Positions 13,829 through 26,600 of a DNA stretch of 64,000 bases are shown piece by piece. How positions within the stretch are numbered: the first letter of the stretch is position 1; the number at the start of each line of letters is the position of its first letter. The notes beneath the pieces are model-generated. The model was given only the letters and a program-made list of their open reading frames with translations. It was not told where the DNA came from and made no database searches. The position numbers and the translations under genes are program-made. The DNA comes from Pegea sp. RAD2-039 (Eukaryota; Chordata; Thaliacea; Salpida; Salpidae), in the NCBI GenBank assembly GCA_034620365.1, contig JAQGEQ010000330.1, positions 62,001 through 126,000 of the forward strand, read 5' to 3'.

Positions 13829-13956
13829 ACAAACTAAGAGATTGCTTAAAGAAATTCGGCCGTTTTAACGACTGCGTTATAAGACAAAATCCAAGAAAAA
13901 AACGTTCTTCAGGTTTCTGTATAATGTTATTTGCTGAGCCTGATTCTGTTAAACAA
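13829..13956 (+). pseudogene. RRM-domain exon, copy B (open frame)
   Basis: After an acceptor (GTTTTCAG, ends 13828) a 128-nt segment encodes DKLRDCLKKFGRFNDCVIR, a basic loop (NPRKKRSS), then GFCIMLFAEPDSVKQ, followed by a donor-like GTAATC. This is the helix 1 to RNP1 to helix 2 part of an RRM; the spacing and the phrases L-R-D-x-x-x-K-F-G, K-R-S-x-G-F and F-A-x-P-x-S-V match Musashi/hnRNP-type proteins, which bind single-stranded RNA. In RNP1 the aromatic after G-F-G is altered (GFCIMLF). RNP2 is not in this exon and no preceding exon is seen. It lies in the middle of a 3.1 kb repeat unit. No stop interrupts it, but with its partners missing I treat it as a pseudogene copy or captured exon. 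Confidence 0.75.
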
Positions 13957-14927
13957 GTAATCGTGTTTGTTTGAAAAAAATGATATGAGTTACTTTAAAA
14001 AACATTTTTATAGACAGTTGGAAACAATTTGATTTAAAATCGTTTTAATTGTTCTACTTTAGAGGTGTTTATATTAATATTAATCATACGAATTATATGA
14101 AAATTTATAATCTAAAAAGTAACAAAAAGTAAAATTAATATAGAATTATTGTCAATAAAAGCAACTTTCTCACAGTATAAAAAAAAGACTTATAATTGAA
14201 AATTAAAATTCTGAATTGATTTTTGTCCGGACAAACTCTAGATCAAAAGAAATTGTTAAACCGAAGATGTAATACTGAGTTTTAAATTCTTACAATTTTA
14301 ATTTCCAAAAGCATTTTGAAATCGACAACTTGTCGGTGATGTATTTGTTAATTTGAACTTAGTGGGTAATCTCATTAAATAAAATCTTATAAAAAGTCAA
14401 ACCACATTTACTTCATTATAAAATAGATTAAAAAGGTTTTAATCAAACACTTTCAAAGAGCAAGTAAACAAGTTTTTTGAAAACTGAAGATAAATATATA
14501 ATTCTAATTCAAACCTATTATCCAACATCAGCAAATCGATATCTGCTGGATTGAACAAATCTAATTCTGAAAAAGGAAGATGCAAATATACTTCAACTAA
14601 AAGATTTTAAGAGATAAAAATAAAACTTTTTTTTAAAAGAACCTAAAGAAACATTTTGATGGTGATTGAAAAGTGAAAAGTAAAATTGAAAAAGAAAATA
14701 TAAAGTTATTTTCAAATATTCAGAATCATTTATTAAAATTATTTAAGGTATTTTACATAAAAAGTATTTTTATTATTTTTGAAACTTTAAAAGTAAAATG
14801 CAGTAAGTAGTAGTAAGTAAAAAATAAATTAATTTGAAATTTAATTGTTCGAGGATCTTTTATTTCTTATGAATTCTTCAAAACAAAATAGTTTTCAAAT
14901 GATTTCTTAAAAACAAAATAATAATAG

Positions 14928-15130
14928 TTTTCCACAAGATCTCATTGCGAAGTGGAACACGATCTTTGACAACGATGTATACGCCGGAAGTTGATGAGTT
15001 CAAAAAAATATCTGGTGTCGATCGAAGGTGACGTCATCAGCGTATGACGTCATTAGTGACAGATTTGTTTATTTTTAGTTTGAAAGAAGAGTTTTTGAAA
15101 AAAGAAGATGATCATCAAATGCAGATATTG
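14928..15130 (+). pseudogene. Exon pair with 51-bp intron, copy B
   Basis: An open frame (HKISLRSGTRSLTT, then MYTPEVDEFKKISGVDR) runs to 15027. A 51-bp GT-AG intron (15028-15078) follows, with two TGACGTCA palindromes and a TTTATTTTTAG acceptor, and the next exon (15079-15130) continues in frame as S-LKEEFLKKEDDHQMQIL before a GTAAG donor. If the intron is not removed, the frame ends at TGA immediately. Four copies of this pair exist in the window and share splice positions. It lies 1.0 kb downstream of the RRM exon on the same strand and is plausibly part of the same gene. I do not recognise the peptide. Confidence 0.6.
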
Positions 15131-15921
15131 GTAAGATGTTGATCTTAATGATGTTGATGTTAATGATGAGTCCTTATTACTTTATCCATTAAAAAAATGC
15201 AATTATTCCTTAAAACCAAAATTATTTTTTTTAATAAACTCTTAGAAAGTAGATTTAATAGTATTCAATACTATAGCTAACTCAAAAAAAGGGTTTTTAT
15301 TACTTTTTCTTATTTTTTGTTTAGTTTTAATTTAACAAAAGTAAAATAATTTTATCTGCTAATAAAAAGTAGTTGTTAAAAATAAAAGTATTAATTTTCA
15401 TTCTACAATTTTCTTAAAAGTAAATTTTATTAAAAACTTAGATTTATCTAAAGCTAGAAATTTGAATGTGAAATATTCCAAACTAAAACTAATACAAATA
15501 CTTTTTAAGTTAACCTTAATTGTATGAGATTTAATAAAACTGATATGAATACTAAAAAATAATGTTTTGTAAACTAAAAGTCACTGAGCAACAGTATTTC
15601 TCGAACAGATCTTAAGATACAGCTCTTATAATTTTATAAAAATAGAAAATAGAACAAGTATAGTGACATCTTGTGGTTGAAAAATCAATAGTAAAATTGC
15701 AATCATATTTTAAAATATTTTTCAATTTAAAGCTTGACAAACAAAAACTCCAATAAAAGAGAGGAAAACTGAAAATAATCAGTTAAATTAAGTTTTACTT
15801 TCTCACAACGAAAATGGAAGATAAAAATTGTTTGAAAAAATTCTTTTTGAAAGTTGTGTCAATGTTTTTCTAAACTTAGTTTGATATTCTAAAAACAGTT
15901 GAATGAAATTAGTTTCTAAAA

Positions 15922-17789
15922 ATTAGTTTAAACAGTTTACCACTCATTGTTAACAACAATCGCTTGACAACAATTTGTATTTTATTTTACTGTCAATAAA
16001 AACAAAACCATAAATTCATATTTTCGATAACATTTATTGTTTACCTTTTTTTTAAGTAGCTTTAAGAATATTGAATTTTAGGACTTCCTTTTCACTTTGT
16101 TGTAATTTTTAATAATTAAATTTAAACTGCAAACTAAACTATTTTAATAAGTAAAACCGTTTGTATGGAACAAAAATTATATTTTTAAAACAAATCATTA
16201 TTTTTTTGCAATTTAAAATAAAGTAAAACTTTTTAACATACATTATTGTGTACACTATCAAACTACCTACTATTCAACTTTAGTAGATGCTGCTGATTAA
16301 AAACATTTTTATTTTCATTGTAATCGAATATAATTCGGAAATTTTAATCTCTTTTTCTACTGGCTACCATATTAATAGTTAAATAAATAACGTTTTTCAC
16401 TTAAGAAATATAAATTAATTTCAAACTTCATTTTACGCAAAATGTTTTATGTAAGTATATAGTTTTTTTTATTTCAACATTGACAAACTAATATGTGTGG
16501 ATATTATAAAAATATCTTAAGCTAAGTATCATAGTAATATTTTTGTTAATGATATTAGTCAAAACTCTAAATGTTAAGTTGATATTTTGAAGTTGTAAGC
16601 TATGTAATGAGAAAATAGAAAACTATTTTCTGCTTAAACATTGTGATAATCAACATATAGCTAATTTCAAATTAAAGTTTGTACAAAATTGTGCTTTCGT
16701 CTTAAGAATTTTACTTTGTTCTTTGTTGAACCCAAAACTGTAAGTTTAAGAAAGGCTAATTTAAAAGGTTGGTTTTTTCTACATTGGCCTGGATAAGAAA
16801 CTTGTATCTCGTACGTAATTTTAAAATGTGATAATTTTAATTGAATTATAAGCAGAATTTTGAAATTCAAATTTAGGTGAAATTTATTTTATCACTCAAC
16901 AGCACTCCATTTCATAATGACGTAATCGAACAGGTTGATGTTGATACAAATACCATAACTTCTTACTTTTATTGTTAAATGACTCGCACAGCAAGAAGGT
17001 TGAAGCAGAAATGATGAACAATTTCTAAGAAAAAAAATTTTTGTGTCGTCAATTTAAGCAAAAAGATCTAACTGCAACTTTCTCATTCCTAAAACTTCAA
17101 AATCTAAATATTTTATGAACTTTTGATAAAAACAAATATGGGATTATAAACAAAAGATTTCATTTTACTGAAGTTATCAAATATTTGGATGATTGTTGTC
17201 AGATATATTTTAAAAATCGGTTTTAAATTTTTTCTAATAACCTTTTTTATAAATAACCCATATCATACTATCGTTCTCAATTTTAAATTATTTTTGTCTT
17301 AAGAATTTATCACAAAGAAACAAAATTATAGTTTAAAAAAAAAGAGGAATTTTCTAAACCTTACTAACCAGCTGTAAAAATTCAAAAACTTTTTCTTTGT
17401 TTTGTAGATATTGTATCATAAATAGAAATTAAAAAATTAATACTATGATAGCAAAAGAAATTCAATTGTGTAAAAATACAATTTTGAAATTAAAGTATTC
17501 ATTTAAATAAAAAATCAGCTCAAACAGTTTTCCACTGAAGCTACTCTTATATGACAGCAGAATGTTTTTCCTTTTTTTGTGATAATTAAAATAACTATAA
17601 ATTCGTGGTTTTCGAAAACATTGATTGTTTACTTCTAAACCTAAGTAGTTCAAAAAATTCTAAATTTTACTTCATATATTATATCAAACTTAAGAAAAAT
17701 TGATTGTTTTGCGTAAGTAAAAATTTTTTTTATAAAATTATAAAACGCTTATCAAACTTTTTTGGTTTTTGTATTTATATTTGAACAAT
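15922..17789. other. No gene seen; unassigned AT-rich spacer
   Basis: No coding exon, RNA gene or named repeat. The segment TTTTCGATAACATTTATTG near 16.0 kb recurs, diverged, near 17.6 kb. Short frames at 16.7 and 17.5 kb are AT-rich and show no protein character. Confidence 0.5.
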
Positions 17790-17965
17790 TTAACGGTAGA
17801 CGTCGCTAGATGTTGCTAATGATAAATAATTTTGAAACCTTTATATTGCTTCAGGCTATGTTTTCGTAAGTGTTATTTAATAACTTGAATTTCAAGGCTT
17901 ATTTTTAAACTTTGTTGAAATTTGTAAATATTATTCTATTATCAGAACAAAAGCTGATAAAAGTA
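17790..17965 (+). repeat. GCTATGTTTT module (representative copy)
   Basis: A conserved block, TTGCTTCAG-GCTATGTTTTC-GTAAGTG, preceded by a TAGACGTCGCTAG-like stretch and followed by ACTTGAATTTCAAGGCTTA. Other copies lie at 1-120 (partial), 11.84-12.06 and 21.56-21.79 kb, and inverted at 23.82-24.00 and 50.02-50.15 kb. The core looks like an acceptor and a donor around an 11-nt microexon, but no gene context supports that. Confidence 0.5.
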
Positions 17966-18261
17966 GAATTTCAATACTAGTCTAGATCATTAAAGGTATG
18001 GGTTTTAATTTAAATGTTGTTAATTGTATATTGGAATTTTGACTAAAAGAGTTTCAGTTTAACAATGTATCTGAAATAAAAAGTTAAAATAATCTTGTAA
18101 AGATCTTTATTTAACTGCTGTTTAAGCTTTCGTTTTGCTTTGTTTTACGTAAAATGTTTTGCAGAAGTATATAGTTTTTTATCTCTTTGTTAACGTTTTC
18201 TAATTATTCTTTTTAAACGTTTTCATTAAATCTGTAGCTAGCTATATTTAAGGTCAACTGT

Positions 18262-19425
18262 ATTATTATAATCACCAAGCTATTGAAGACTAAAAGCTTT
18301 TCTTGGAATTTAGTTCTGATGTAAATATCTTTCATGAATTGTGTTACAACTCTTTGCAAAAATTTCCCACTCTTTTGTAAATATTTTTGTATTTTTTTAA
18401 TTTTTTTTCATTGGTGGTTTGCTTCTTGGCATAAACTTTGATTAATAAAATTGTCATAAAAATAATAATTTCTGTTGGTGTTTGTTTACCTCTTTTGACA
18501 GAAGCATTTGGGTATTTTACAGCGCCGAAATTAATTATAATAAATTTGTTGAAGTTAAGTGATGATAAAAATTTCAGAGCTATTGATTCATTTTAGCATA
18601 AAGTTTCAAGTTATTCAATGGTAACAACTGTTTATTAAATTAAGCTTTAAATTTAAAATTTTTTAAAATTTAATTCCATTTTGATATTTATTTTTCAGTC
18701 ACAAGATGTCACTATATACGTTTTAGGTTTATTTTTTAGAAACTTAAAACATTGTAGCCTCCTATCTGTCAGACAAATAGTGTTGCTCAGTGACTTTGAG
18801 CTTACAAAAAAATGTTTATCAATTTTCTTACCAGGTTTATTTATACTTATACAATTAGCTTTCAATAAAAAGTGTTTGTATTAGTTTTAGTTTGAAAAAT
18901 CATATAACAGATTAAAACTAAAATATTTTATGCACTTAGAAGAAGGAAATACCTTCACTATATGATTGATAGTAATAAAAATAAAATTTGTATCAAAATT
19001 TTAAATAAATCAAACTTTTAAAGTGAAATAAAAATTCTCAAAAATTCACTTTTTCCTGACAAATGCTAGATGTGTACATTTTTCATAATAAGAAATGTTC
19101 CTTTAGTTATATGTAACTAAAAGTTATTTAACATATGCCTAATTTTTTATATAGACCATTTGTCGATAGAATAATCTAACAAGTGCAACTAATAGATAAC
19201 AGCAAACTTTTAAATTTAAAACTGATTGATTGTTTGATTTAATAATATTAATTGGCGTGTTTATTTATTTAACCTCAAATATTTGTCAAAATTCAAGTTT
19301 ATGAAATTTTTAATCAAGGGAATAGTGATTTGATTTACAAAAACTTACCATAATTTTTCTTTTAATATTTTTTTGAAAAAATCAATGAATTCAGTCGGTA
19401 ACAAAATACTCAATAAATAAGTTTT
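18262..19425 (+). repeat. Long inverted repeat 1, left arm
   Basis: The reverse complement of this arm is found at 62,835-63,998, reaching the window edge. It starts at the ATCACCAAGCTATTGAAGAC block, includes module A (18,695-18,815) and ends at TCAGTCGGTAACAAAATACTC. The short reading frame inside (18,681-18,884) is not kept in other module-A copies. Confidence 0.75.
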
Positions 19426-21229
19426 GTTAAGACTAACGATAGTGAGTTAAAATTTTTTTTTAATATATACTTATAATTTATTTTGTCTTTTCAATTTATT
19501 TAGCGACTCATGAAAAAACTTAATATTATAAAATGTTAAAAATATTACACTGTTATTATTTTTTAGTTAAATGGTATCTCTATAAAAGTTTTATTTTCGT
19601 ATTTTTAGAAATTTATAATATTTTTAGAAATGGAAAAAATTAATGGTCATAAATTAATTTTTTGATGAAGATTATCAACATGTCATCGATTTCAAAAAAA
19701 CTCGTCACTAAACGTTTCATACTTGGAGATAAAGTTGAAATTAATTTTTTTTACCAATTTCATTATATGTAGTACTTTTCCAGAGAAAATATTTTTTAAT
19801 TTTACAATTTCTTTATCAGTTTGATTTATTTAAAATATTTTTTATTTCTCTTCTCTTTAATTCTTCAGAAAAACTATTTCCTACTTTTTAGTACATAATA
19901 CAGTTTAGTTTTAAACCTTCCAAGAATTCCTTAAAAGTAGAATTATTACAAATACTTTTTATATATTACTAATCATATGATTATATGAGTTTTAGTAAAA
20001 CTGATGTAAATATTAAAAAAAACGAACTGGAATCTTAAAGTCACTTAGCAACAATATTTGTCTAATAGATATAAAAGCACAAGAATTATAATTTATCAAA
20101 ATATGGAAATAAAACTCTTGTAGAGACATTGCATGAAGGAAAACTAAAAAAATCAAAATCAAAAAATATTTTTAACTTTTTTTAATATAAAATTATCATA
20201 AAAAACTAACAATTATTAAGTTTTTTTAATAAATTGCTTAATAATTGGAAATATTGAAAAATGAAAATCTAAGCTAAAATATAAAAATATGACTTTGTAA
20301 CTCACTATCGCTACTTTTTACTAACTTCTTGTATTGACTATCTTGCTACCGACTAAAATGAATCAAATTCTTTACAGAAAAATATCTTTAGGTAGTAATC
20401 ATCGTAAGTTTTTGTAAATTATATCACTATCCTGATGACTACAACGACAAATTGTGATTCACGACATTTAATTATTGTAATTGAAACATTCAAGCAGTTT
20501 TCATTTTTAATGCTTGTTAAGATTTCTCAGTAATAAATTAGGATTAGTTTATTGACCATAGACGAATACCAAAAATAAATGTTTATCAGAAAAAAAGTTT
20601 GTTCTGTAAAGAATGTTCTTCAATATAATAACTACTTTTGATCTAGTATTTCTCCGGAGAAAAATTATTTTTCGGAAATTATTATTTTTTCATAACTTTC
20701 ATTTACTCATAATCATAAAAAAATTGTTTTTTGACAATGAAGAAAAAATACTTTTATTAATTCTGATTACCTTATTTTGAATTTCTGTAATTTTAATTAA
20801 AACTACTTCTGAACATTTAAAAAATGTTTTATAAAAACATTTAACAAATTTTTTTATTAGAATAAAGGTGTATTATTTTCAATATTTTTGGAAAATCCTT
20901 AATTTGTTTATTTAAAATCTTAGCATATCTAAAATTTACTTTCGGAAAACTACTAAAAGAGAAAAACAAAACATAAAAATTTTTTTTTATAATTTCCCAA
21001 AATATTCTTTGTTTTTATGAAATTTGATTATTTATATAATTTTAACTTTAATTTTGTTAATAAAAGCTACTATATTTATTTCTTAATAATTTTATTTATT
21101 TTGTTTATTTCTACTTTTTCATAATATTATCATTCTTGAAAACCATTGAAAAATATTTTGTGTAAAACAACATTACTGATACTTAATTTGCATAAAAATA
21201 AAGTATCGTGATACTTTGATAATAAAGTA
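19426..21229. repeat. Mosaic of diverged module fragments
   Basis: Holds an inverted module A (about 20,030-20,130), a TAGTATTTCTCCGGAG site near 20,645, and an inverted relative of the 43.65-43.80 kb block (near 21.05-21.20 kb). No gene. Confidence 0.45.
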
Positions 21230-22565
21230 TTTTGATATCACTAAATATTTATGGAATCATATATTCAATTTATTTCTTCAAAAAGCTTTCGACGTTTTTA
21301 CTTATGTTTAAAAATAATTAAATGGCCATAATTGTTGAGTTTGAAAATTAGAATATAATCTTCAGCTAATCAGTTGAAGTTAAAAAGAGTTAAAATAATA
21401 ACCTAAACATCTTGCGTATTTAGATTTAATTAAATAAAGATTATTGAGAACCACATAAAATATATTAAATTAAAGCAAAATTGATTGTTTTGGGTAAGTA
21501 GAAATGTTTTTCAAAAAATCTAATTAAAGATTTTTGAGTTTTATGTTTCTATATTAGAAAAAGTTGACACTAGACGTCGCTACAGATAGATAATTTTGAA
21601 ATCCTTGCATTGCTTCAGGCTATGTTTTGTAAATGATATTTGAAAACTTGAATTCTAAGACTTACTTTTAAACTTTGTTAAAATTTTTAATATTTAAGTT
21701 TAAATTCAAGACAAAATTATTTTAACAAGTAGCTTTTCGTATCAAACAAAATTAAAACTTTAAAAACAAATTATTTATTTAGCTTTGAAGTTAAAAGTAA
21801 AGTTAAACTTTTTAACATACTTTCTTCCTCTTATCTGTCAGACAAATAATTTTTTTCAATGACATTTACCTTACAAGACATTCAAACACTTTTTTCAATA
21901 ACCCTTGTGCTGAAATCTGTCAATAAAAACTAATGGACGGTTACAAAAATTTGACTCAACTTAACGACTATGAATTTCCAAAGTATAGAGTAAAAAAAAT
22001 AACCTGAAAAAATTTTGACCGAAATTAGAAAAATCTCTATTAAGTTAAATAAAATTATCAAAATCAATTTAATTTTGTTTTATTGTCAACATAAAAAACT
22101 ATTCTTATGATTCTAAATAATTCAAATTTTTTAAATGACAAATGATTTTCAAAAATAATTTTTCTCCGGACAAATACTAGATGAAACAACGTTTTTATAA
22201 TGATAAACATTTTTAGTTATCATTGTAGTACACTATCAACTGAATAATTTTTTGATATCGACTACTCGTCGATAGATTAATCCGAAAATAAAAACTAACA
22301 AAATTAAGTTTACTTTCAAAGTTAAATCTGCTTGGATGTTTCTATTAATAGAATTACATAGCGTGAATATCATTTAGACATCAAATATTTGTCAATTTTG
22401 TTTTTTCATTTTGTTTATTATTTGATTTATTTATTTTTTTTAAGCTTTATCCTTTCACACTGACAACCATGTTAATATATAAATAAATCACTTTTTTCAC
22501 TTACAAATTATGATTAAATTTGAAAAATCATAATGTGTAAAATGTTTCACGCAAGTATATAATTT
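21230..22565 (+). repeat. Long inverted repeat 2, left arm
   Basis: Inverted partner at 49,125-50,475. Landmarks are TATGGAATCATATATTCA, ATTATTGAGAACCACATA, the GCTATGTTTTGTAAATG module, CTTATCTGTCAGACAAATAA, TCCGGACAAATACTAGATG (near 22,165) and TATCGAC-TACTC-GTCGATA (22256-22274). No gene. Confidence 0.75.
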
Positions 22566-24344
22566 TTTTTATAAATCGCTATTTAATATGAAAGAGTGAA
22601 AAAAATAATTTTAAGTTTAAAATTTTAAAAATAATATTTTTATAGCTCAATATTGCTAGTTTTTACTAAAACTTTTTATTGACTTTTTTGCTATCCACCA
22701 AATTCCATCATAGATTTACTGGAACAATTGGAAATGTTTGCGATATTCTCCAAGAAAAATAAATAAAATGTTTATATGTAGTTATCGTAATAAGTTTTTG
22801 TAAATCAAATCAATAAAATTACAAATTTCAAAAACTTTAATATTCACAAATATTTGGAGTTATATTGAAAATTTCCTCAAGTATTCTTACCAAACGAAAT
22901 AATCAAGCAATTTTTAATTTGAAAGTCTGCTGTTACTTGTATTTGTCGGATTATTCTATCGACAAACGGTCGATATCAAAAATTATGTTTATTTTATTTA
23001 TTTCACGCTAAAGATTAAAGATTATTTCTTTATATAAAAAATCTTCTCATCTAGTATTTGTCAGGAGAACGTGAGTTTTTTTGAATGTTACTAAGAAGAT
23101 AACAATGCATTGTTTCTATAATAATAAAGAAAAAAAAATCTTTTGCAACTACAAATTGCATTTATATTTTTTTTAATTAGGCTTACATAGCTAAGCTCAA
23201 ACTCTTATATTCAAAATTCCAAAATACAATTATTAATATCTAAAATAATAACTATACTTTAAAATAAAATCTTAGAAGATAAGCAGTTTATAAGCTTCAT
23301 TGTAAAAATCACAAAACAAAGCAACAAAAATGCTTTACAAAAAATCAGTGAAATAGTAAATCCAACTCAATTAATTAGTTAAATTCGTACCAGTGCTGTA
23401 TTAAAAGTAGATACTCGCTACTAACAAAGTTTTTATTGAAATTTGCCTAATTGCTAATGGTAGCTAAGTTAGAATAATGAGTTTTGATATATTTCAGTTT
23501 CAAATTTAAATATGTTTGTTTAAGTAAAACGATGATTTGTTTATATATTAACATGTTTTCTAGTAAAAAAATAGGAAGCTTAACATTTTTTGAAATAATA
23601 AATCGCATAAAATGAAGATAAAAAATGTTTTCAATCTACAGCATCTGCCAAAGTATAATAAAGAGTAGTTTGCTAATTTCAGTATTACATAAGTAAGCAA
23701 ATTAACAATTTTTAATTTTCTTTAAATATAAAAATAAACAAAAGTAATTTGCTTTAAAAATTTTCATTTTTTTTATAAGGAATCTACTTGCTAAGATAGT
23801 TTTGTTTTCAATTTAAACATTATTATTCGTAATTTCAACAAAGTTTGAAAGTAAGCCTTAGAACTCAAGTTATCAAATATCACTTACAAAAACATAGCCT
23901 AAAGCAATACAAGGACTTCAAAATTGTTTATCTTCAGCGACGTCTAGCGTCAACTTTTTTACTATAGAAACATAAAACTCAAAAATCTTTAATTAGATTT
24001 TTATTAAAACATTTTTACTTACCCAAAACTATCAATTTTGCTTTAATGTAATAAATTTTATGAAGTAGAATTCAATATATTCTTAAAACTACTTAATTTA
24101 GAAAATAAACAATGAATAATATTGAAAAGATGAGTTGAAAGTTATATTTTTAAAGACAGTAAAATTAAATTAAATTTGTTGTCAAGCGAGAATAACAATG
24201 AGTGGAAAACTGTTTAAATGGATTTTTTACTAAAATAAATATTTATTTTACAATTTTGTTTTGTTCTTATAAAATCAGATGAAAAACTATATAAGATATA
24301 CTTTATATTGACATTAATAATTATTATTGAAATTATTAAAATTA
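22566..24344. repeat. Mosaic of module fragments before the array
   Basis: Contains the palindrome TATCGAC-AAACG-GTCGATA (22957-22975), CATCTAGTATTTGTCAGGAG (near 23,046) and an inverted GCTATGTTTT module (23,820-24,000). The last 150 bp lead into the 18-bp array. No gene. Confidence 0.5.
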
Positions 24345-26600
24345 TCAACATCAATGATTTCATCAACATCAATGACGTCATCAACAACAATGACTTCATC
24401 AACATCAATCAACTTCATGAACATCAATGACTTCATCAATATCAACGACGTCATCAACATTAATGTTTTCATCAACATCAATGACGTTATCAACATCAAT
24501 GACTTCATTAACATCAATGACTTCATCGACATCAATCACTTCATCAACATCAATCACTTCATCGACATCAATGACTTCATCAACATCAACCAATTCATGA
24601 ACATCAATGACTTCATCAATCTCAACGACGTCATCAACATTAATGATTTCATCAATGTTAATGACATCATCAAAATCAATCACTTCATTAACATCAACGA
24701 CTTCATCAACATCAATGACTTCATCAACATCAATCACTTCATCAACATCAATGACTTCATCAACATCATTGAATTCATCAACATCAATCACTTCATCAAC
24801 ATCAATGACATCATCAACATCAATGAATTCATCAACATCAATGACATCGTCAACATCAATGAATTCATCAACATCAATGATTTCATCAACATCAATGACT
24901 TCATCAACATCAATCAACTTCATGAACATCAATGACTTCATCAATATCAACGACGTCATCAACATCAATGTTTTCATCAACATCAATGACGTTATCAACA
25001 TCAATGACTTCATTAACATCAATGACTTCATCGACATCAATCACTTCATCAACATCAATCACTTCATGAACATCAATGACTTCATCAATATCAACGACGT
25101 CATCAACATTAATGTTTTCATCAACGTTAATGACATCATCAACATCAATCACTTCATTAACATCAATGACTTCATCAACATCAATCACTTCATCAACATC
25201 AATGACATCATCAACATCAATGACTTCATCAACATCATTGAATTCATCAACATCAATCACTTCATCAACATCAATGTCTTCATCAACATCAATGACGTCA
25301 TCAACATCAATGATTTCATCAATATCAACGACTTCATCAACATCAATGTCTTCATCAACATCAATCACTTCATCAACAACAATCACTTCATCAACATCAA
25401 TCACTTCATCAACATCAATGACTTCATCAACATCAATGACTTCATCAACATCAATGACATCATCAACATCAATGACTTCATCAACATCATTGAATTCATC
25501 AACATCAATCACTTCATCAACATCAATGAATTCATTAACATCAATGACTTCATCAACATCAATGACGTCATCAACATCAATGACATCATCAGCATCAATG
25601 AATTCATCAACATCAATGACATCAATGACATCATCAACATCAATGACTTCATCAACATCTATGACTTCATCAACATCAATGACATCATCAACATCAATGA
25701 ATTCATCAATATCAATCACTTCATCAACATCAAAGTCTTCATCAACATCACTGACGTCATCAACATCAATGATTTCATCAATATCAACGACGTCATCAAC
25801 ATCAATGTCTTCATCAACATCAATGACTTCATCAACATCAATGACTTCATCAACATCAATCACTTCATCAACATCAATCACTTCATCAACATCAATGACT
25901 TCATCAACATCAATGACATCATCAACATCAATCACTTCATCAACATCAATGACATCATCAACATCAATGACTTCATCAACATCAATGACGTCATCAACAT
26001 CAATGACATCATCAACATCAATGACTTCATCAACATCTATGACTTCATCAACATCAATGACATCATCAACATCAATGAATTCATCAACATCAATGACATC
26101 ATCAACATCAATGACTTCATCAACATCTATGACTTCATCAACATCAATCACTTCATCAACATCAAAGTCTTCATCAACATCAATGACGCCATCAACATCA
26201 ATCACTTCATTAACATCAATGACTTTTTCATCATCAATCACTTCATTGACATCAATGACGTCATCAACAACAATGACATCATCAACATCAATGACATCAT
26301 CAACATCAATGACTTCATCAACATCAACGACTTCATCAACATCAATGACTACATCAACATCAATGACTTCATTGACATCAATCACTTCATCATCATCAAT
26401 CACTTCATCAACATCAATGACGTCATCAACATCAATGACATCATCAACATCAATGAATTCATCCACATCAATGACATCATCAACATCAACGACTTCATCG
26501 ACATCAATGACGCCATCAACATCAATGACTACATCAACATCAATGACTTCATTAACATCAATGACTTCATCATCATCAATCACTTCATCAACATCAATCG
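24345..26600. repeat. 18-bp tandem repeat array (about 125 units)
   Basis: The unit is close to TCATCAACATCAATGACT, with variants such as ATCAC, GACGTCATC, GAATTCATC and ATTAACATC. Length 18 is a multiple of three and the unit lacks stops in several frames, so long frames of I-N-D-F-I-N, T-S-S-T-S-M and (minus) I-D-V-D-E-V run through it at once; none is a credible gene. A block of about 150 bp (from AACTTCATGAACATC at 24411) recurs at 24916, showing higher-order duplication with a spacing of about 505 bp. The right end is sharp: at 26601 the sequence becomes the interior of a module-A copy. Confidence 0.95.

Larger units (their letters stand above)
12835..15921 (+). repeat. 3.1 kb repeat unit, copy B
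   Basis: Direct partner of 7,700-10,768 with the same internal order: module A, the TATCGAC/GTCGATA palindrome at 13388-13406, the TTTGTCCGGA site, the RRM exon, TTGTCCGGACAAA near 14225, the exon pair, then module A at 15.6 kb. It is the more intact copy, since its RRM and exon-pair frames are open. Confidence 0.8.

Noticed and set aside
18681..18884. 67-codon plus-strand frame
   Set aside because: It lies within module A; other module-A copies do not keep this frame, apart from the recent duplicate at 26.6 kb.
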